The notes: generated from the letters alone by a model not told the origin. 64,000 nt of DNA from Trochalopteron elliotii (GCA_024734555.1 JANPWX010000108.1:3795618-3859617); one strand, 5' to 3'. Counted from the stretch's first letter, positions 1 through 21,535 are shown. Numbers and translations are program-made.

Positions 1-1470
1 GATCTGGATCTATTCAGGAAAATGACTGAATAGTCCCAGAAACATCAGCAAGATAAAGAGAGATTCTGTATTCAAGCGTCAGGGAAGGGAAAGAGACCAG
101 CTACAGCAGCACCAAGCCTTCAAGAGCAGATGATCAGAGTACCATGGAATCTCTGCTGGATGAAAGCAAGAGGAGCTACCCAAAGGTTAGCTAAGTACCC
201 CCTAGCAAAAAACAATAAAGGAACTTTTCAGCTTGAAGCATCACAAGCCCACTGCCACTCAAGGTGGCTAACACCTGCTCCTGTGGTCTCAGGCAGGAGC
301 CAAGAACAAGCAGGATGCATTAATCCCACATGGAGGATTGTATCACACACAGAGTTGTCAATTACATCACGATATCAAGTAGTTCTGCTGCAAAGAATAG
401 TCATCCACACACTGAGTCCTGAGGTAAGAAAAATCTGTTCTGCTCCTTAATGAGACTAGAATTTGGCAAGATGCCAGTCATGTCCAGTGACTGCCAATCT
501 GGCAGTGCTGCTTCCAAAGTGGGATGAGGATTCTGCCGCATTGGATTAATGATGAATGGGGGAAAAGGGGATCTTTATGAATCTCCACGGGATTCATAAA
601 GGACCCATGAATGATGAACTATAAATACTGTCTTTTTTTTTAGTAAGAAATCTGTTCTGCCTGATGAATGCCAGCTGAGGTGAGAGACCTGTATGGAAAA
701 ACCGAGTCTCTGACCACACAGGTCAAGAAAGCATCTACAGCAGATTGGCTAAGAGAGAAGACAACATTTTAAAACCTGATCCTTGTGAAAGGAAACCAAT
801 ATATTTGTTTCCTTACATTTTTCTAGAACTGTTGGTAAACATTTTTCAAACTGAGTAGTTTGAGATGTTGTAAAGAAATAATTGCATTTGTGTTTATGTT
901 AACCTAGTGTATGCGTCAACAATTTCATAATGATATCCATTACTGGTGTAATGTCCATTGTGTGTAATGAGTATTAAGACCAGGGTACCAAAATACTCTG
1001 ATAAAATGCCAGATCCTCCAGACAAGGCTACAATGAAAACAAAGGGTGACAAAAGGCAATTCTAAAGGTGCTACAACAATTTACTGAAGAAGTAACAGTG
1101 TTGAGTAAAAACAAATCTTATCTGACTATAGTTAACAGTAGAAGTACTGTCTGTAGTGAACCATGATAGCATAGCAGAATTGAACTGATGTTTATTTTAC
1201 ATATTTCATATAACCTATAAATGGTTTTTCGTGACTTTGGGTGCATTTAATTTACTATTTTATCACTTGAAGTATGTATTTTGTCTTCTTGAAAATAAAA
1301 AAAATAACTATTTCAATTTTATGCATTATTTAAAAGCTCTAATTGTGTGTATGCACAGATATATTTGAAGAAAAAGCAAAGACTGGGGAGCATATCAGTC
1401 TAAAAATATAAAGGAGCAATAATCAAAACAACACTGTTCAAGAAAAGAAACATTTCCAAATGGAACAAAC
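1..1470 (-). other. PCCA: PCCA intron 17 (partial)
   Basis: The 5' part of the intron after exon 17. No exon 18 sequence is visible on the minus strand. The 106-codon plus-strand open frame at 130-450 has no recognisable domain. No repeat is identified. Confidence 0.8.
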
Positions 1471-1581
1471 CTTTAAAACCCTCAGGATAGACTTCAGGAA
1501 GGAATTTAGTGCTGATGTCTCCTTGAACAAAGCGTGGATGGACAATCACTTCTCGCAGTAAAGAAATATTGTGAGCCACAC
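1471..1581 (-). CDS. PCCA: PCCA exon 17: [12 protein letters not shown]...EVYPEGFKG
   Basis: This 111-nt exon (phase 1/1, so symmetrical) completes the split Gly and encodes [20 protein letters not shown], then [16 protein letters not shown] plus one base of Gly. It corresponds to human residues 477-514, at the end of the biotin carboxylase C-terminal domain. This is the most diverged exon in the window relative to human as remembered (HPRFVQ for [14 protein letters not shown] for LSDVYPDG). The acceptor is TTTTCAG and the donor GTTTGT, which is weak. Exon 18 should begin with the rest of the Gly codon and lies below position 1. Confidence 0.97.
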
Positions 1582-3590
1582 CTGAAAACAAAACAAAAAA
1601 AATCAATACAAAATCAGATAATATTAATCACAAATTACAGTAGGAAACAACATTTAAAAATATTAACTCCTATCTTTCTGGAATAAATATTTGTTCACAA
1701 CTTAGATATCATAGTACTGATGTAATCAATGCAGATATACCAGTTTTGTTTCACTCCTGCCTCAAAACCCTTTTAAACACTCAGTTTAGTTATAAAAGTA
1801 AACAATCTAAATTTTCACCTCATCAAGCCTAATTCAAACACCTAGTTGAGTTAAGGACAGCAAACACAATCAAGAGACTTTTGGTTCAGTTCTAGAAGAT
1901 GTAGGCAAGACCAGAGCCATCTCCTTTGAAATGACAAATTAGTCATGACAGTAAATATTAGCTCAATTCCACTGAATCCTAAATGGAAGATACACACCAT
2001 GTTACACCCCAATCACATTAATGAAATACAGTAAAAACTCTTACCACTTAACATACCATTTTACAACATTTTTATCATTTGTAACACATAACAGACTCCT
2101 GTATAACTTACAAAACAAAGAAATGTATTGTTTCCCCCACATGTATTTATCCAACCTTGCCTGGTCAATTCTTTTACGGAATACCCCGGTTCTCCTTTAG
2201 CACCACTGTGTGACTCTGTTAGGCATACAGCCCACAAAAATTATTTACTCAATTTTAAAATTACTTATCACAGAAGCTTTAGAGACACCTTTATCCCTTG
2301 ATTTCTTTGACTGTTACGCAACTTTGTATTTTCATCTATATCTCTTCATCTCTTTCTCATTCCACTTCTCGGCCTCTCTCCTCCATCTCCTAAATTATTT
2401 CATTTTTAATTTAATAACTTCTGTGTAACTAAGTTAGTGACATAATGCTAATGCTAAACTGCACTTTGCCAGAAAGACTGGCAGTTTAGCACTGAATATG
2501 ATGGTCACCAAAAGTCCTTTCATTGAAAAATACAAGGAAGTCCCTCTATAGGAGGTGGGAGAGAAAAGGTGGTGATCTTACTTGAGCAAAAACTCTCTAG
2601 ATCATTTAAATTATTTTCTCCTTACTGCAAACAATTTTCAAAAAGAAGGTATTCTCTCATTTGAGACAGCATACAGGTGATTTCTGGAAAGTTTAAGATT
2701 ACAGGTCAGAAAACCACCATCTTTATCTCCATTCTTTTCTCAATTTTAGAAGGAGATCAAGCAAATTTTGATAAGCCAGAAGAGTTCCATCTTAATATGA
2801 CTACACAAAATAACACTGGCTCATAAACATTATTATGTCTTAAGAAAAGCTGGAACAGACATGCAGTTCAGGAGCATGACAGGTGTTGATTTATTCCAGG
2901 TATGGATAAATGAGGAGCTCATACAGGAAAGACATTATCCAGCCTCAGCTGTGCACATTCTCACCCCTCTGGAAATACAAAGTAATCACATTTTTTCGTC
3001 ACTGTCAGGGGAACACGTAACTCCAAACATTGCATTTGCCGTATCACGTTAACTTTGCCTTTAGCTGCACACCATTAAGTATAAAATGCTGAACGCATCA
3101 CAAAACAGTTTAGGGCAAATTTTTTTCTGTGTATCCATATGTCTCACAATGCACAAAATTCTGTACTTCACGTATGTTTATACACAAGTTATTACAATTG
3201 TGATGATATGATCACAATTAGAGAACATGGCTTAATTATTTGAACTTTTTTTCTAATAACTCTAATTTAAAATAATATTGAAAACGAATTCATGGCAAAC
3301 TCAGGTATTTCAGCTGTAAATTAGGTTATTTGGATTTATTTTCCCTCGTTGAGATCTTACCAAAGCAAAGACACTAGCACTACAGAGCATGCAAATTGCT
3401 GAGGTTACAGGAGATTCTTTTACACTCCTTTTCCTTTTGTGTTTTTCCAGTTTAGAAGCATGAACAACATCCTTCTTATTTTATATGCAGACCAGTCAAA
3501 CACTTTCAAAGCTTTCTTCCCCTACTAGTCTGCTGCTGGTGTGAATTTTCAAGCTCTCTGTGTGGCCTCACTGAAACCACTTTAAACACA

Positions 3591-3605
3591 CTGAGTCAGA
3601 CTCAG
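3591..3605. promoter_or_regulatory. dyad AP-1/MAF-like site
   Basis: CTGAGTCAGACTCAG contains the AP-1 core TGAGTCA and is an inverted repeat of CTGAGT/ACTCAG arms around a 3-bp centre. It is a plausible bZIP binding site, but a single motif is weak evidence of function. Confidence 0.3.
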
Positions 3606-6600
3606 CCTCATTGAATCATGAAGTCACAGCTTTAAAGACTCATTCATGAGCCATTAAATAGCAAATGACACAAGTAGTTCAATGATGACATGATAGAAAT
3701 TTGTCCATTTGATTAAAAGAAGATCCTTGCTGCCAGAGACCTAAATAACACTGAATGAAAGTCATACTGCATCTCCACTAAACAAAAGAATTAAAAATCT
3801 TACACTAAATGACCATAACTTGGAAACAAATAATATCTCTCTTTGGCTGCTACAAATTCCCCCAAAATTTCCAATCTGAATAGTAAGCTGAAATATCCCA
3901 GAGACCTCATCTATTACAGCATCAAGACAAGGAGGAGCTCTTCAATGCTGCCCAACTTTGAATCCAGGATTTAAACATGCTACAATGTGTAACCAGATCA
4001 TCTCACATTTTTCTTTTCTAAACTGCTATAAGATCCCTGGTGAGGTGATGGCTGATGACAGATGACAGAGCTTGGTGTCTCAACTGACTGCCCCGAAAGA
4101 CCTAAAATCAAAAAAATACTATGAGTATTCTTAATTATTTCTACCACATGTGCATCTGAAAAATGAGAATTCTGCAATATCTTAAGCTCCAAAATTCCTT
4201 GAATAAGTTCAATAGAGCAGACAAGCCGAAGTGTTCGGGAAGCAATATAAAATGCATTTTACATACACAAATTAAAAATGTAATTTTTAACTTTCCCTTT
4301 AAAGTACCATGAAAAGCTCTCTTTATTAGTCCCTGTGTTCATTATGTGAGCAATGATTGCATGGTAGATCTGCTTCTAAAGACTGAGTTGATACTTCTAG
4401 TGGTGTACCAAATCATATGGCTTTCTAAAAAAAATTACCAATGTAATCCTTCAGAAGTCTAGAAGTTTTAGATTTGCAATTTAGTGTGACCTCTGTCAAA
4501 GTTCATAAGGTCTCCATCTGTGTGTGAGTAACTACTAGGCTACAGAAATATGGACCCCTAGAGCAGCTTGCTCCTGACTACCTGCTGCTTCCAAAACACT
4601 GCCCAGACATTAGCCTCACACTCTCACAGGATCAAACAGAGGCTAACAGGCAGTGCTTATTTCATGCAAAGTTAGTCTCTAAACTGAAGTATATTGTATT
4701 TATGTTAAAGTGGTTTTCAGAGAATTTTTCTTTTTCTTGACCAGATCTGCAGACTGCCAGGAACAAAATCACATTTGTTAGCCTGACAAGCCATGACATT
4801 TTCAACAAACAAGCAAAATCCTAAACTATATCAATTTATTTCTCCTCCAGAAAACAAGATTTCACTTCAGCATTATGATTTTTACATTGCTAAGGCTGAT
4901 GCAGAACTGTAGTTACAGTTATATTCTTCTTTCCTCTAAGTCAAAATATAATCAAATAAAATAATCACTGTTCTTTGTACCTCTATTTTTTCATTTTATG
5001 TGGCTGTAGTTTTCATACAATATTACATCAGTAGAAGCTCAGTTTAAGATATGCTTCTTGAGTTTCAATTTTTACACACTATTTTCCAGAATATATTTGT
5101 AAAAGAAAGCAGACTAGCATTTAAATTATGGAGAGCTAATGAAATTTTTTCAAACTAGATCTTTATATGCTTTATATAGAACACATATTCCTGAGGTTCC
5201 ATTAATTTTCCAGTTAAATTGTCATTATTGCCTAATGAATACAGGAAGACACTAAATAATCACTCTGTTCACCAGAGCTTATTAGCAACCCCCTGTTTGA
5301 AGAAGCGCTCATTTAAAAAAAATTAAATTATAATCAGAAGAAATTACTCCCCATACTGCCTGTCTCTATCTTGCCTCCTTCCCTTCTTCATTCTCTGCTT
5401 TAAAAACTCTGCTAAGTGCACCAGACTTTTCATTAACTTACATACTGTAGCCTAACTCCTAACCCATCCTCACAAGAAAACCCTCAAAGACAACAATAAA
5501 ATGCATTTTATAGAAAACAGTTTTATAACAAGTTTATGAAGAGGCTATCACACCACATTTTTACTCACTAAAAATTAGAACTTGGAATGCCAAGGCACAA
5601 AATCATAGGCAATGTTTTCACTATAAATATTTACTGACACTAAACATATTCAGTGTTGATTGGCCTTTTTACAGTATTAAGCTTCTGTCATCTTGATGCC
5701 TGCAAACACAAATCTGCATTTATCCATGTAAACTTAATTGGAGTCCTACATGCCCCTCTGTAGATAAGCAGTTGAATAGACTTAACTTGCTGATAATTTC
5801 AAATGGTGCTAAGTGGAACAGAAAGAACTTTATCTGCACTTACTGACTGCAAAACCAACATGTGGAGTACAGGACTAGAGGTTTCTCTTTTTAACAAGCC
5901 AGCAAAGCTAAACTATCACCCGACAATTTAAATGCTGAATAAGAATAAATGTGATGAAGCTTAGGAGGTATCTCAGTTATTTCTCTAAGCAAAATATAAA
6001 AAATATTAACTAAGCTCTGCACTGAGCATTACGAAACACTGATTATGCTGGTGTTCACTTAAAACAAGAACATTATCGGATTTGCACAATGAAAACACCA
6101 CTTTCAACACATGAACTTCTCAAGTCCGTGATTACTACCCAGCAAGCCTCCATGTTTGTAATTCCAAAGTGTTCATAATATTCCCTAAGACCCTCAACAT
6201 TCAACTGTTTAACTGTCTTTCAAAGCTTGTGTTTTGCTACAACTCACTTCAGAGCTGGCTATCTGCATACAAAATCCCATCCCAAAAGCGAGAAAAAAGG
6301 GGCTTTTAGCTTTTAATTTTAATATACAAACACCCACATAAAATTCTCACATGGGATCAGTACACCACTGACCCTCAGAGCTGAACATGTATTCCAATTA
6401 AAAACAACAATTCTTCCAGACACAAAAGCCTGGAGATCACTGAACTCACACATTAGGATAAAGGGGGAAATAAGGAGGTAAAAGGAGATAATATATGGTA
6501 ATAACATACTGTAAAATCATAAGTTCAAACTCTAAATTTCGTAACTGGGTGTGGTTCTGAACTTCTTAGTAAGAGGACCATTATCTATGGTGTTAGCAAA

Positions 6601-8557
6601 CGCATATAAATGCTTGAATTAGTAGAATAATTGGAAGCAGAAGCTAAGCAGGCTTTGTCAAGAAAAGTGAAAGAAAATAAATGGCCATTCTACCATCATC
6701 CTCTCCTCAGATATCCTTTTACTCTGAAGATGGGAAATACAGCTACAGTGCCTCTCTGCTTGACTGGAATCTTGAGGTTTTCATTATTCACAAATTCTCC
6801 AGTAACCACTGCACAAAACAAGAAGTGTCTCTTCTTGAGACAAATCTGGGTTGGACCCTTAACTTTAATCATCCCTGAACTATACTGCAAGACTCAGATA
6901 AAAATGTTACCTAATTACACCCTTTGTCATTCTGGAGCCTCAGCTGAGATTCTGAATTCCGATTAGTTCTCAGTGGAGGAGTCAGTTCCTGTCAGAATAA
7001 TTTAGACTGTAAAGAACCACAAGAGATCATTTAATCTAATCCACAACTCAAAGAAACGCTATCCTAGACTTTCATCTGCTCCCATTAACAACAATGGAGA
7101 TGTTACACAGGAAAAAAAGATGGAGATTACATTCCCATGATCACATTGACTCTATCTTGACTCAATCTGGAGTTAGTCATACTCTTAGCATCTACAAACG
7201 ACCAGACTTGCATTTCCTTTTTCACTGTGTACAGCTGTCAGCCCAAACTGTAATAAAGTATTAATGCAGCGAGTATTTTCAGAGCACAGCATTGTTGCAA
7301 ATACTCCAATTTGGTTTATTCACAATTTTTAATGAAGATACTGCTATTACAGGCACAATATGATGCAGCCTTGGTTGCTTAAGGTATTACTTACTCAAAT
7401 TTTGCTTGAGCCTGCTTTCTTTGCAAGTATTAGACTATTTTAAAAATTTAATTGTTTTAATTTCCTGCATGATCTTGTCAGGCAGATTTAACTGGGAAGG
7501 ACAGCTAAACCATGAATTCAAGGCCAGGTAGTATCCAGTCGAAGAAAACAAGTCAATAAAGCCTTGTCTGGGGACTTGTTCCCTGTAAATGGAATGGAGC
7601 TAAAAAGGAATGGGGTAACTTGTGAATATCCCAAAGCCACAACAGTAGAAACTGAATGTTTTCTCACACAGCCAATAGACAAGAAGCAGCAGAGTAAGTC
7701 CTTGCCCTTCACACTGCCTACATGCCTCAACCCAGCCTAGATGAGTCACCTCCTAAAAGGTCACTGTGCTAGTTCAGTCCTGGTTTCTCTGCTGGGACTG
7801 CCATGAATGACATTGTATAGTGGCATTTGCTCCAAGAAGACATTTGTCTTCTAGGATCTGGATAAAAACCACTGATTTCATGCAGGTCAGCAAGCAACCA
7901 TCAAAATAGTAGTGACTAAAATTCCTTACCAACTTTTGTCTGCTTTGAACTGGTGACACAGAAGTGATGGGGAAGACTCCATCCTCCATTAGCAGTCCCT
8001 AAGCTACGTATTAGATGGTCCTTGACCTGTTACCCAGTCACCCTACATCCCACTCCCACCCTATGTGAGTGAACAAGCATCTTTGTTTACAGAAATTGCA
8101 AACATTGGGATTTTAAATCTAAAATTCTCACAGTGCACATCATCACTACAACTGACACTGACTTCAGCTGGTATAGCTTATCTAAAATGCTCTGTAACTC
8201 AGAAGAGATACTTCATTACTTACAGGGAAAAATATGGTGTCTTTAAAACACCATGCAAACAAATGCTGCTTCCCAGGAAATCAGAGGGACAAGGAGTTAA
8301 GAAACAGGGATCTGGAGCATACTATTCAGGAATACTAGTAATCTCTAAATAGTTATGTACAAGCTCACTATTCAAACATAAAACCAAGTAACTTCAAAAC
8401 TAGGTAAAAAATTATTCTGTATCTTTTACTACTAACAAAAACTTGAGTTGGAAAAGACTTCATGTGAGGCACTTTACAAAAGATCAAGGTAGTTTAATAT
8501 TTTGTTACATAGAAACCCAACATTGTAAAGCAAAAATATACACCATCATTTTAGGGG

Positions 8558-8590
8558 AAAAAAAAAAACAAAAACAAACAAAAAAACAAA
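8558..8590. repeat. A-rich simple repeat
   Basis: A run of 11 A followed by irregular CAAA/CAAAAA units. It could be an eroded poly-A, but no element is recognised beside it. Confidence 0.85.
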
Positions 8591-10293
8591 CCACCAATCA
8601 AAAAAGGAGTTCTGCATGTCAATGCAGTTTAGAACATTACAGATTGGACAGTTTCTACTAACTACCCTACCAAGAATCATTCACACTAGGCAAGAGAAGA
8701 GATACTTTAACATCCACAAATGTTCCATTTTAAATAAACACTGAGAAGAAACTACCAGCTGTGTAAAACTACACAAAAATCCTGGTGGTTTTCAAATGGA
8801 AACCACTGGCCACTGCAACTAAAAATGTGTTTTGAAAATTCATCTACTTTTGAAACCTGCAGTACATTAAATTTTGTGGTTTGCAGTACTTTAGGAAAAA
8901 AATCCCCCTGTAGTTCACTAATTACCTTTTTAAATGTTTTTAATAGACTAAAAGCTTTCTCAGATAGAAATATGACAGAGACATTGGATATGACAGATAC
9001 ATGCATACTAATAAAAAGACTGTACAGATCTCAAGAATACAAATGAGTACTTTTCAGGTGTAAGGTCTCATATCCTTCACAAGTATTTATAATGTGTGGA
9101 ACTGGTAATAGGTACATCTGTGTAAAACACCTAACCACAAATGATCACTTTCCATCCCATATTATAGCACACAGAAGACTATGCTCCACACACATTTCAA
9201 ATATTCTCATAACTAGAATACTTTTAGCATCACTTGCTCTCATTACTACAGAGTGAGAATCCAGAGCCTGTCTCCATTAAAAACAATACCAACAAATCCC
9301 ACCTCACATCAGTCTAACTACAGCAGTATAAATTTCTCTCTCATATAAATTTACTCAGCTGTTATACAGCAGGGGTTTACATCAGCACATTGTACTGCCA
9401 CAGTCTAATGGCTCAAGTTGCACCAATATAAATCTATGTTAGAGTTAGTAGTTCATTTACAATGGCTAATCCTACCATGTATCTAACTACACTGTGGAAG
9501 AGGGATGTTCATTTTCCCCTAGATAGATAAACCTTTCAAGTTTGACAGGGCAACTGTACCATTCAGCAGCCCAGCATTAAAGCCAAACCAAGTTTTACAG
9601 AAACTTCACAGAAATTTTTACCTCCCTTATCATGATTTTTTCTTCCTATTTTCCTTAGGACACAGAGGAAGACCTAAAGATTTCTCCCACACAAAACATG
9701 ACTTCCCTCACCAAAACTTAAAAAGAGTGAAAGTGGTCAGGGCTGTTTTATCCCAGCTGCCTGGAAAGCCTGGAAGAATGGCTGCATCTCCTATGCAATC
9801 AGTGAGCAAGAGCTGAAACACATGCTGATCAACAGCCTACATCTGAATCTGCCCAAACCTAAACAATGACCTTGAAAATAAGAGAAATATATATATACAC
9901 AATCAACTACTACATTGTGATAATATTTAATTGCAATCAATAATCAAACTCTTAAAAATGGCAATTACTTTACATTTCTTACAGTGCAACAGCCCTTTTA
10001 TCCCCTCTTTACAACATAATAAATCAATTACATGCTGCCATACAATGAGAACTATGAGTTTTAAGAAAGTTATTTAAGTATTTACCTTACAATATTCAAG
10101 AGAAAATCTGAGAAAAAAAGGTCTCTTTAGAGTTGATGTATCTTCTCAGCTTAATTAACACAAGCTTTTCCTTTTTTAATTTGCACTTAGGAAGTGGGAA
10201 CTTTACTCAATTTGCTAATTACTACATTTTCAAGCTGTTTTCTTGAAATAGATGACAGCCTATCACACTAGGAATCCAAATTTCTCTAGTTAC

Positions 10294-10369
10294 CTCGAAT
10301 TACATAGTTGTCCAAAGCCTCTTCCATTCTTTTCAGTGCTTCAGCTCTATTAGAGCCATAGGTAATCAG
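10294..10369 (-). CDS. PCCA: PCCA exon 16: LITYGSNRAEALKRMEEALD...
   Basis: This 76-nt exon (phase 0 in, phase 1 out) encodes LITYGSNRAEALKRMEEALD followed by NYVIR and the first base of Gly. It corresponds to human residues 452-477 in the Biotin_carb_C domain. The changes from human as remembered (SN for SD, A for T, EE for AD) are conservative. The acceptor is TTTCTTTAG and the donor GTAACT. Skipping would shift the frame. Confidence 0.95.
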
Positions 10370-16351
<5,982 letters not shown>

Positions 16352-16426
16352 ACTTGGCACATGCAATGGTTCCTGATACTGAGACAGTTTACCAATGGAT
16401 GGCAGACCAAAAGATTTGTAGGGGTC
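16352..16426 (-). CDS. PCCA: PCCA exon 14: DPYKSFGLPSIG...EPLHVPS
   Basis: This 75-nt exon (25 codons, phase 0/0) encodes DPYKSFGLPSIGKLSQYQEP followed by LHVPS. It corresponds to human residues 404-428 in the C-terminal (Biotin_carb_C) part of the carboxylase. The final codon AGT (Ser) replaces the Gly I recall in human (LPG), followed directly by a strong donor GTAAGC. Using AG|TGTAAG instead would break the frame, so this border is secure. The acceptor is TTTTTTCCAG. Arg416 in human is Lys here. Confidence 0.95.
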
Positions 16427-18283
<1,857 letters not shown>

Positions 18284-19062
18284 TCAGTCAGTAGGTAACA
18301 AAAAAACAACTTAAAAAAAAAAGCACCTCTCTGTAAACAAACACAGATAAACAAGAAATTCAACCAGCCAAAGAGCAGAGAAAGAATATGTTTCTATTTT
18401 GATCTTTTTCCACAAAAAAAAAAAAAATCTACTTAAACTCCAGCAACTGCTGTCTTTGCATAGAAAACACAAAAAAATAATTAGCAGATTACAATAACTC
18501 AGAGCAGCATACAAAAGGAAAACTGGAGAAGTGGCCTGGGAGGATTTGTAGGGGCTTTTTGTTTGTTTTTTTTTTCCACTTATTTTACAAATTCAAATGC
18601 ATCTAGTGACAATGAGTTAATTTTTCTTTGTTTGGAAGCTTTTCCCATTCAATATTGTTTTGAAGAGACTCGCACTGTTAGCCATAACTATATTTTAACT
18701 GAAAATCTCAAAGTAGCTGATAATCAACCCATTCTGCTACACTTAACATGGCACATACAGGAGCCACTACCAATTTTCCACAGAACCGGCGTAGCCTATA
18801 TCTCACCCATTCGCCTTCTTTCACTAACCTGTCCTGACAAGCAACCAGATTAGCGTAATCTTGCATCAGCGCAGTGTAGCAGAAATGAGCAGATGGATCC
18901 TTCAATTTTTCCCCCCCCGCCCTCCAGACTTATCTGTTTAGTGCTTAGCATGCACAATAGCTGGGCTGGACCAGCAGAGTGGCTCTGCGTGCTCAGTAAA
19001 TTGCCGCTAACGGCTTTGGAAGGCGCTGCCCTGGGAATTGCCGTCACTGGTGCTCACGCGGG

Positions 19063-19114
19063 ATGTGCGTACGAGCATGCACACGTGGGCGCGCACAGGC
19101 ACATGCACACACAC
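19063..19114. other. alternating purine-pyrimidine (Z-DNA-prone) tract
   Basis: Over 52 bp the sequence alternates purine and pyrimidine almost throughout, with phase breaks only near 19074, 19088 and 19098. Uninterrupted alternating runs are 19063-19073, 19075-19087, 19089-19097 and 19099-19114, including CACGTG and GCGCGC. It lies inside a locally CpG-dense segment. Confidence 0.75.
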
Positions 19115-21449
19115 TTCTGCCTTCAAATGGGCGGAGAAACGGGCACGTTGATTGACTTTAAAGAGCCTTTAACTAGGCACAGGACAGCAAAAAGCAACCA
19201 AGGTGGTTCCTCTGATCATCACCACATCGATCAAGTAAATGGTAGGCATGCTAAAAGCACGTTCTTCACACAGAAACAGTTATACCACCTTCCATATAGA
19301 AATCACGACAGAACTGCCAGTTTTGTTAAAAAATGTTTGTGCTCCAAGGGGCAAAATGCCTCAAGAAAATGCACTTTGCAACTGCTTATCGTGAGATGTC
19401 ATACTGTGCACCTTTTCTGACACAGGAAAAGGTCACTGACCAAACCACTTGTCTTTCTTCCTTCAAGTATATAATACTAAGGAAAACATTCAGTCATTAT
19501 AACAACATTGTAGCTTACCAGACCAAGTAGATCTTTGAGAAAAAAAACTTTGTAAAGATAAACAGATGGCATCCACAATTAGCCCTGTGTGCGCTGTGAG
19601 TTTGTTTAGCGTTTCAACAACATTTTAAGATGTTTTGACATGATTTCAATGACAAATCATTACTGAAACAAGCACCTATTCTTTGAAGGACAAAAGTGAC
19701 ATTGAAATGGGAATCTGATTATACAGTTTAAGGATGTACCTTTGAGATTCAGTCTTGATTCTACCTAACACATGATACCCTCCAGCACATCAAGCTTAAT
19801 AACAGTATTTTGAGACTCTATGAAACATCTCATCCATCCTGCAGTGTTAAATTGAAGCAATTCATTTTCTATTAAGACTTGAAGTTTCTATTAAAACTCC
19901 CTAAGTTTTAATAGAAAGTTACTTATCAGACATTCATATTTGTACAACAGAATTTATTTTCCTACTTCAGAATTTAAGTTTTAAAAGATTACCTTAGAGC
20001 TGAGAACATGTTTGGAATTTTAACACTCCAGATAATTAAAATACTTTTTATTTTTCCAAAGACATTTGCATTATTTAGTTATACTGCCATTTTTCTTGGA
20101 TAGCAATTGGCATTCCAGATTCAATAGCTTCATTGTTGTTTTCAGTTTTATTGTTGATGATCAAAATAAGATGGAATGTCTCTGAAAAGAAAAATATTTT
20201 TGTTGTTTGGTTCTTACGACTCACAAACATTTATTTAATCCATTCTTCAATACAGATCTTTGACTTGGTCAATATTTTCTTCTGTTTCTTCAAAATACTC
20301 CCTTTGTGTCTCCACACAAAACAGCATTCAGAAAATATGTATAGGAAAAAACTCTGAGGTTTTTTTTGGGCAGTGGGGAGAAGCTGTCCTACTTTATTTT
20401 AAGACTCTGCTTCAACTACTACTATATAAGCGTACCATAGACAACTCCAATCATAGCATTAATTTGGGGTACCAAATACATTTCAAATGCATTTTAATAC
20501 TCATTAAGACCAACAAATGACCAAAATATGATAGAAAAGAACTTTCATCTCAAAATCTCTACAACAGCTATAACAGCCAATTAACTAAAGTAATTGTATC
20601 CATTATAAAATCACTCTTAAAAGCTAGACTTCAATCACTTCCCTCTTTTCCACTTTCTACTTCAGGTGCCATCTTTATTCTGCCTGTCTGTTGTATTTTC
20701 TTCTACTCATTTCATGCTATATGTCTTGTCCAGCAGCAGCCTTTACTTGCCTGTATATGGAGACTAAGCCAAGTACTACATTTTTGACGACATGAATGCA
20801 AGTTTGCTCACAAATGGAGCTGAATCTCACTCAATTGATCAACCCTTTTAGCTTTAGGCCATACTCAGTTTTGCAGATGACTGATCCAAGATGTTGCCAG
20901 TGAACCCCAGCTATTAAAGGACCAGTGTTGGTATGGTTATGGCTACATTCACACATTATTGCTGTCTTCAACACAAAGGGCAAAACCAGACATGTCTGCA
21001 GCAAGCAATCATAGCATATCAAGGCAGTTGTACCTTCTTCTCAACAGGACAGGCAGAAAAAAATTGATCAGTAAGAACTCTCAATTAATTAGCTGCCAAA
21101 AGTAACACCTTTATTATCAGTTCCTTTACTCATACCAAGTCTGCTCATAAACAGCTGATAACAAGTCATCATTTCAATGCACTTAAGAACAATACATATC
21201 TCCTTTAAAAAGCCTTAATTCTCTGTAAAATGCTGCTTATATTCCTGCTTTCAAGTCCATGCCTGCTATGACCAGCAATAGCTATACAGAGTAAAGGGAA
21301 AGTACATGTTTCCCCTTCATGCTGGATCTACTGCTCTTAAGACATATCACAGCAACCAGACTTCCCATGAGCATTGCAAGTGTTTTTGCTTCACTAGCCC
21401 CTTCCCATTTTTACAGCAAGAGAAACTAATGGCAAAGCCTCTCAGAAAA

Positions 21450-21535
21450 TAATAATTACATCCCAGTTTATAGATGGTAAAGCAGGAATGGAAGAGTTGG
21501 GGAACCTACCGACATCACAGGCCAGTTAGTATCCA
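21450..21535 (+). repeat. possible ancient L3/MIR-like fragment
   Basis: The wording CATCCCAGTTTATAGATGGT, then AAAGCAGGAATGGAAGAGTT, then a CATCACAGGCCAG end resembles the 'attttacagatggggaaactgaggc ... aggtcacac' tail shared by ancient L3/MIR-type elements. The match is by eye and diffuse. Confidence 0.3.

Larger units (their letters stand above)
1582..10293 (-). other. PCCA: PCCA intron 16
   Basis: An 8.7-kb intron with donor GTAACT and acceptor TTTTCAG. It contains an A-rich (C)AAA tract at 8558-8590 and a dyad TGAGTCA site at 3591-3605. Near 7000-7170 is a stretch that faintly resembles an ancient LINE tail. I see no confident transposon in the intron, which is notable for its length. 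Confidence 0.83.

Noticed and set aside
130..450. 106-codon plus-strand frame, or possible PCCA exon 18
   Set aside because: The plus-strand frame has no recognisable features. The minus strand does not encode the expected LLAIASS-type residues of exon 18.
7000..7170. Possible ancient L3-type LINE tail
   Set aside because: A few phrases recall the family, but no ordered series of conserved blocks could be followed.
18893..19420. 175-codon plus-strand open frame, the longest in the window
   Set aside because: It overlies a GC/CpG-rich patch that lowers stop frequency. It has a low-complexity His/Cys/Ala composition, shows no domain I recognise and is antisense within a PCCA intron.
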